Part shown: positions 30,707-34,170 of the stretch, piece after piece | How positions within the stretch are numbered: the stretch's first letter is position 1 | Layout: each line of letters begins with the position of its first letter | Assembly: GCA_025362325.1 (NCBI GenBank) | Contig: JANYGO010000373.1 | Coordinates: 1 to 34,170, forward strand | Reading direction: 5' to 3' | Origin: Cyanobacteriota bacterium | GTDB lineage: Bacteria; Cyanobacteriota; Cyanobacteriia; Cyanobacteriales; Microcoleaceae | Length of the DNA: 34,170 nt | The notes under the pieces: generated by a model | The model's database searches: none | What the model was told of the DNA's origin: nothing | Seen by the model: the letters and a program-made list of their open reading frames with translations, nothing else | Position numbers and translations under genes: made by a program

Positions 30707-31087
30707 TTGAATCACCAACTTGCCAGGAATGAAATTAAGAACCCGATCGAGCGACTTGCCATATTTGCGATCGCGGTACTGCTTGCCATCATATTGGGGA
30801 ATATGACAATTCGTCAGTTTCAAGTCACCGACCCCTACGTCAAAAGCGTCCTGTCCCTGACTGGCGACCAGTTTCAGGGTTCGGCCATCTTTCAAATGAA
30901 CTGTGCCGGGTGTCACATATCCGCTGGAGACAGTCAAGTCGGGCCCAACTTGCACCAAGTGTCCGATCGCAAATCCGAATTCGAGCTGATCCGCCAAGTC
31001 ACAAGCGGGCGAACCCCACCAATGCCGCAGTTTCAGCCGAGCCCGCAAGAAATGGCCGACTTGCTGAAATATCTCCAACAAATTTAA
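30707..31087 (+). CDS. cytM: Cytochrome c-M (membrane-anchored c-type cytochrome)
   Basis: A 126-residue c-type cytochrome found throughout cyanobacteria and implicated in electron transfer under stress. An N-terminal hydrophobic segment (~17-32, RLAIFAIAVLLAIILG) acts as anchor or signal. Then come DPYVKSVLSLTGD, the haem-binding CAGCH (in MNCAGCHISAGDSQVGPNLH) and the axial Met in TPPMPQFQPSPQEMADLLKY, which is characteristic of CytM. The TTG start (30707) is the only one that keeps the membrane segment; an in-frame TGA lies 12 bp upstream. It is divergent from petG and followed by a hairpin at 31094-31119. Confidence 0.93.
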   Translation: MNHQLARNEIKNPIERLAIFAIAVLLAIILGNMTIRQFQVTDPYVKSVLSLTGDQFQGSAIFQMNCAGCHISAGDSQVGPNLHQVSDRKSEFELIRQVTSGRTPPMPQFQPSPQEMADLLKYLQQI

Positions 31088-31093
31088 CCAAAA

Positions 31094-31119
31094 AAGGGGA
31101 ACGAAATTTCGTTCCCCTT
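31094..31119 (+). terminator. Hairpin downstream of cytM
   Basis: The perfect palindrome AAGGGGAACGAAATTTCGTT...CCCCTT (26 nt, no loop spacer) begins 7 bp after the cytM stop. It is followed by CTCCT rather than a T-run, so it is a weak or factor-dependent terminator or a stabilising hairpin. Confidence 0.6.
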
Positions 31120-31140
31120 CTCCTGATTGTCCAGGTAAGA

Positions 31141-31168
31141 GTAGGGTGCGCGCAGTACACACCCTACA
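31141..31168. repeat. GTAGGGTG...CACCCTAC inverted repeat
   Basis: Eight-base arms GTAGGGTG and CACCCTAC around an 11-nt loop, directly before the MITE-like copy. Related to 1927-1990. Confidence 0.6.
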
Positions 31169-31172
31169 TACC

Positions 31173-31370
31173 ATTGGTGTCAACTTAACCCCGAAAACCT
31201 TTGTATCTCTCGTTTACCCCCGAGCGTCGATCCCCCTCGCATCCCCCGAAAGCAAGGGAGACTTTGAGAAAAATCCTGTCCCCCCCTTAATAAGGGAGGC
31301 GCCGCGGGATCGAAGGCCTAATAGCCAGATAGAAGACCGGCACTACGTTCGACGTTAAGTTGAAACTAAT
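31173..31370. mobile_element. MITE-like element, uninterrupted copy
   Basis: The terminal inverted repeats ATTGGTGTCAACTTAA (31173-31188) and TTAAGTTGAAACTAAT (31355-31370) agree at 14 of 16 positions. The interior has the same order of motifs as 1462-1855 (CCCCCTCGCATCCCCC, GGGAGACTTTGAGAA, CCTGTCCCCCCCTTAATAAG). At 198 bp without the inner insertion it represents the empty form of that element. Confidence 0.75.
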
Positions 31371-31389
31371 GCCTACTGGGAACTAAAGA

Positions 31390-34170
31390 CTAACGCACGA
31401 GAAAATTGTTCGCCGATAACTGGCTGGGCAGTACACCCGCCACTATAGCCAAAGTCTGGTTGGTGCTGCCCAGCCCGATCGCTGTTGAGCCGTTAGTTTC
31501 GGTTAACGACAGTTGATTGAAGCTCAAGCCTCCGACCAACACTAAAACATCAGCTTGCGTGAAGTTTAAAAAAGTGTCAGTTCCCGCTACCGCTGCCAAG
31601 ACAAAGCCATTGTTGCCGGTGCCGCCGATCAGAGTATCGTTGCCAAGGCCGCCAAAGAGCAAATCATCGCCGCTGCCGCCAAAGAGCAAATCATCGCCAG
31701 CGCCGCCAAGCAAGGTATTGTTACCCTCGCCACCGCAGAGTGTGTCATTGCCTTGATCGCCAAATAGCACGTCGTCGCCGCCACCTCCCAACATTAGGTC
31801 ATCGCCTTTGCCGCCGTACAATACATCATTACCTTGGTCGCCAGAGATCGAGTCATTGCCGCGATTGCCGTAGATTGTATCGTCGCCAATATCGCCAAAG
31901 ATCAGGTCAAAGCCCTTGCCGCCGAAAAGAGTATCGCTATCTATGCCACCGTAGACGGTATCGTTGCCCGTGTTGCCATTGATGTAATCGCCGCCCTCTT
32001 GGCCGAAGACCAAATCGTCGCCGCCCAACCCGAAGATAGAGTCACTGTTGGCACTGCCCACGAGGGTATCGTTGCCGTTAGTGCCGTTGATAACATTGTT
32101 CCGTGAAGGACTCGCCGGCAGATTGGGAGCCGCAATCCTGGGGAAGTCATCAGGGCAAACCAAATCTGTCGGTACAGGAGTAGGTGCAGGCGTCGGTGTC
32201 GGTACAGGCTCAGGCGTCGGTGTCGGCACAGGTGCAGGTGTCGGCGTCGGTGCAGGTGCAGGCGTCGGCGTCGGTACAGGTGCAGGCGTCGGCGTCGGTG
32301 CAGGTGCAGGTGTCGGCGTCGGTACAGGTGCAGGTGTCGGCGTCGTGACAACACCTATCGGTGTCGGTGTCGGTGTCGGCGGCGTCGGCGTCGGTGTCGG
32401 CGGTGTCGGCGTCGGCGTCGTGATAATCGGCGTCGGCGTTGGGGCGTTCCCGAAGTTGATGCCGGTGACAATCTGACCCGAAGTCAGCGTGATGTCCGCA
32501 GGGTTGGGGCTGCTTTGGGTGAACCCAGTTTGGTTGACTTCCCGGACGCTGTAGGTTGCCGGCGCTAGGTTAGCGAACAGGTAGTTACCGCTGGCGTCTG
32601 TGGTGGTAGTAACAGGAGCGGGCGCAGGAGTAGGAGCAGGAGCGGTTCCAGTGACCACCTTGTTTAACACAATTTGGAAATTGGCTAAACCCGGTTCTCC
32701 GGCATCCTGAATCCCATTCTTGTTAGTGTCTTGGAACTTGAGACCTCGGATCGCGCCCGGTTGGGGCAGGAAGTTGCCGAAGTTCACGCCCGGGATGGCA
32801 TCTCCGGCCTTAACCGCGATCGGGGCGGGGTTAGGTGTCGTCTGAATCCAGCCAGTTTGCGGTACTTCTCTTACCTGGAAAGTACCTGCGGGTACGTTGC
32901 GCAGAGTGTAGGTGCCATCAGGAGCGGTGACGGTGGTAATTTCCCCTTGATCGAAGACTCCATTTTGCGGGTTGCTATCGAGGAAGATTTGCCAGTTAGC
33001 TAGCCCCGGTTCTGTAGCATCCTTAACGCCGTTTTGGTTGAGGTCGTTGAATTTTTGACCGCTGATGGTGCTCGTCTGGAAGAAGTTGCCGAAGTTGTTG
33101 TTTTGGGAGTCGCTACCGCTGCTGACGGTGACTGGCAAGGCGGTGGAAATGGTAGGCGTGGCTGGGTTGGCGGCGGGTCTGGTTTGTATCCAGCCCGGTT
33201 GCTGTACTTCCCGCACGTTGTAGTTGCCGGCTAGCAGGTTGGTGAACTGGTACTTACCGGCAACATCGGTGACGGCTACGATTTCGGTTGGGTCTTGCTT
33301 GCCGTCGTTGTTGGCATCCAGGTAGATTGTCCAGCCTGGTAGCGGTGATTCGCCGGCATCTTGGGTGCCATTTTTGTTGAGGTCGTTAAATTTGATCCCG
33401 CTAATCTTGCCGACTTGGAAGTTGCCGAAGTCTTGACCGACGATCGGCGTATTGCTAACGGGGTTAACTGTATAAGAAGTCGGGCCGCCGGTTTGTGAGA
33501 AACCTGCGGGCACATCTTCTCTCACAAAGTACCGACCGCTACCCACGCCAGTAAAGCTATAAGTGCCGGGAGCAGCAGGCGCTGTGCCGGAAACTTGAGT
33601 ACCCGCTGGAGCGTCGCTGGTATCTAATGTGCCATTATTGTTAGTATCCTTAAACAGGCGGACGGTAGTACCGTTGAGGGGCGTATCGTCAGCACTCAGG
33701 CCGTTACCGGTCACGTCGGTTAATACCCTGCCGCTGACGGTGATGTTTTGGAAAATGCCGAAGTTTTGGAGGGTGACGGGAGTACCGCTAAGGGCGGTAA
33801 CTGGAATTGCCGCAGCGGGGAAAGAGATGCTGGAGTTGGGTGGGGCAGTGGCTTGGATCAGGTACTTGCCGGGGCCGATATCTGGGAATAGGTAATCTCC
33901 CGCTCCCGCAGTCGTTTGCGCCGTGCCGACAACTGTATCTGTTGCTGCTTGGAATATGCCGTCGTTGTTGGTGTCTTTGTAGAGATTGACTACGACGCCG
34001 TTTAATACGGTGTCGGTAGGAATATCTAAAACGCCGTTCCCCGCGAGGTCGGTGTAGGTTTTGCCCGCGATCGAGGTTTTCTGGAAATTACCGAAGTTGG
34101 CACCGGTGACATTCACAATACCCGTAGAAGCCGGAGTCGGGCCGACAGTCTGCACCCAAGCAGTCGGAGG
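31390..34170 (-). CDS. Giant secreted SdrD_B/RTX-type protein, C-terminal part
   Basis: The frame is open to the window edge, so the N-terminus is missing; about 926 residues are visible. From the edge there are five B-type (SdrD_B/Cna-B-like) repeats of ~105 residues, each with a K(F/L)xDxNxNGxxDAGE-type start and an FGNF-type end. Then comes a ~95-residue Pro-Thr-Ala-rich linker built on the octapeptide PTPTPAP(V/A), then about a dozen RTX nonapeptides of the GGxGxDxLx kind ([20 protein letters not shown]). The C-terminal domain ends [10 protein letters not shown], common on cyanobacterial RTX proteins. Such proteins leave by type I secretion, the C-terminus being the signal, and fold on binding calcium outside. 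Adhesion or matrix function is inferred from domains only. The stop is TAG at 31390-31392. Confidence 0.93.
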   Translation of the reverse strand, partial: PPTAWVQTVGPTPASTGIVNVTGANFGNFQKTSIAGKTYTDLAGNGVLDIPTDTVLNGVVVNLYKDTNNDGIFQAATDTVVGTAQTTAGAGDYLFPDIGPGKYLIQATAPPNSSISFPAAAIPVTALSGTPVTLQNFGIFQNITVSGRVLTDVTGNGLSADDTPLNGTTVRLFKDTNNNGTLDTSDAPAGTQVSGTAPAAPGTYSFTGVGSGRYFVREDVPAGFSQTGGPTSYTVNPVSNTPIVGQDFGNFQVGKISGIKFNDLNKNGTQDAGESPLPGWTIYLDANNDGKQDPTEIVAVTDVAGKYQFTNLLAGNYNVREVQQPGWIQTRPAANPATPTISTALPVTVSSGSDSQNNNFGNFFQTSTISGQKFNDLNQNGVKDATEPGLANWQIFLDSNPQNGVFDQGEITTVTAPDGTYTLRNVPAGTFQVREVPQTGWIQTTPNPAPIAVKAGDAIPGVNFGNFLPQPGAIRGLKFQDTNKNGIQDAGEPGLANFQIVLNKVVTGTAPAPTPAPAPVTTTTDASGNYLFANLAPATYSVREVNQTGFTQSSPNPADITLTSGQIVTGINFGNAPTPTPIITTPTPTPPTPTPTPPTPTPTPIGVVTTPTPAPVPTPTPAPAPTPTPAPVPTPTPAPAPTPTPAPVPTPTPEPVPTPTPAPTPVPTDLVCPDDFPRIAAPNLPASPSRNNVINGTNGNDTLVGSANSDSIFGLGGDDLVFGQEGGDYINGNTGNDTVYGGIDSDTLFGGKGFDLIFGDIGDDTIYGNRGNDSISGDQGNDVLYGGKGDDLMLGGGGDDVLFGDQGNDTLCGGEGNNTLLGGAGDDLLFGGSGDDLLFGGLGNDTLIGGTGNNGFVLAAVAGTDTFLNFTQADVLVLVGGLSFNQLSLTETNGSTAIGLGSTNQTLAIVAGVLPSQLSANNFLVR
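31645..32035. repeat. DNA-level 27-bp repeats encoding RTX nonapeptides
   Basis: Units of 27 bp such as GCCGCCAAAGAGCAAATCAT, then CGCCGCT, recur with few changes (for example from 31653 and from 31680). They encode the GGxGDDLLF nonapeptides. Near-identity of neighbouring units suggests recent duplication. Confidence 0.75.
32165..32450. repeat. Minisatellite encoding the Pro-Thr linker
   Basis: 24-nt units of GGTGCAGG(T/C)GTCGGCGTCGG type, often pairing into 48-nt higher-order units, encode PTPTPAP(V/A) on the minus strand. Adjacent units are nearly identical at the DNA level, so the linker length may vary by slippage or recombination. An open frame rich in Gly-Val on the opposite strand is only its shadow. 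Confidence 0.85.

Noticed and set aside
31094-31119. Classical intrinsic terminator with U-tract
   Set aside because: The hairpin is perfect, but no T-run follows it; it is reported only as a weak terminator candidate.
30692-31183. Minus-strand frame of 163 codons
   Set aside because: It overlaps cytM, whose haem motif and membrane segment are clear on the plus strand.
31645-32450. Regular repeats that could suggest a CRISPR array
   Set aside because: The units are contiguous, encode RTX nonapeptides and a Pro-Thr linker in one frame, and have no variable spacers or cas genes.
32048-32476. Open frame on the plus strand rich in Gly-Val
   Set aside because: It is the complement of the Pro-Thr linker of the RTX gene and has no start signals.

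Overview
The window comes from a filamentous, Oscillatoriales-type cyanobacterium (Microcoleus/Oscillatoria-like). This is inferred from cyanobacterial genes (petG, cytM, ycf46, a SigC-like group 2 sigma factor, Uma2 nuclease, a YidC with a large lumenal insert), from very frequent HIP1-type GCGATCGC/CGATCG octamers, and from many dispersed palindromes and 7-bp short tandem repeats between genes. No replication, phage or conjugation genes and no CRISPR array are visible. It reads as a chromosomal segment with an unusually heavy load of small repeats.

Left part (1-7.5 kb): the end of exonuclease III (xth), an atypical SDR/NmrA protein, a nested pair of miniature inverted-repeat elements, an EAL c-di-GMP phosphodiesterase (minus), tRNA-Pro(CGG) (minus), lipoyl synthase lipA, a group 2 sigma factor and a Fur-family regulator whose C-terminus has been replaced.

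Middle (7.5-21 kb, mostly minus strand): a secreted peptidoglycan-binding-repeat protein with an in-frame TAA that cuts off part of its last repeat; a small membrane protein; an SH3 protein downstream of ycf46; then the cluster rpmH-rnpA-PH domain-yidC-jag-DUF177 (RNase P protein, membrane insertase and RNA-binding factors). rpmH is only 45 codons long. Next come a broken small coiled-coil membrane gene, a hot-dog thioesterase, a Uma2 endonuclease, and an EmrA/HlyD membrane fusion protein beside a MarR regulator; the two promoter regions share a sequence motif.

Right part (21-34 kb): a methyltransferase, a small conserved protein, a DUF433 antitoxin-like gene whose 3' end is a perfect inverted repeat, a VanX-type dipeptidase, and a surface-glycan cluster on the plus strand (long-form glucose-1-phosphate nucleotidyltransferase, coiled-coil protein, GT2-GT4 fusion, two tandem GT4 paralogues). 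petG and cytM follow as a divergent photosynthesis/respiration pair. The window ends inside a giant secreted protein with SdrD_B-like domains, a Pro-Thr linker and RTX calcium-binding repeats.

A theme of the window is remodelling of gene ends by small repeats: the nested MITEs, the DUF433 tail made of a hairpin, a glycosyltransferase start codon lying in a 7-bp repeat array, the altered fur tail and two stop/frameshift-damaged genes. No wholly new defence or biosynthetic system could be supported.
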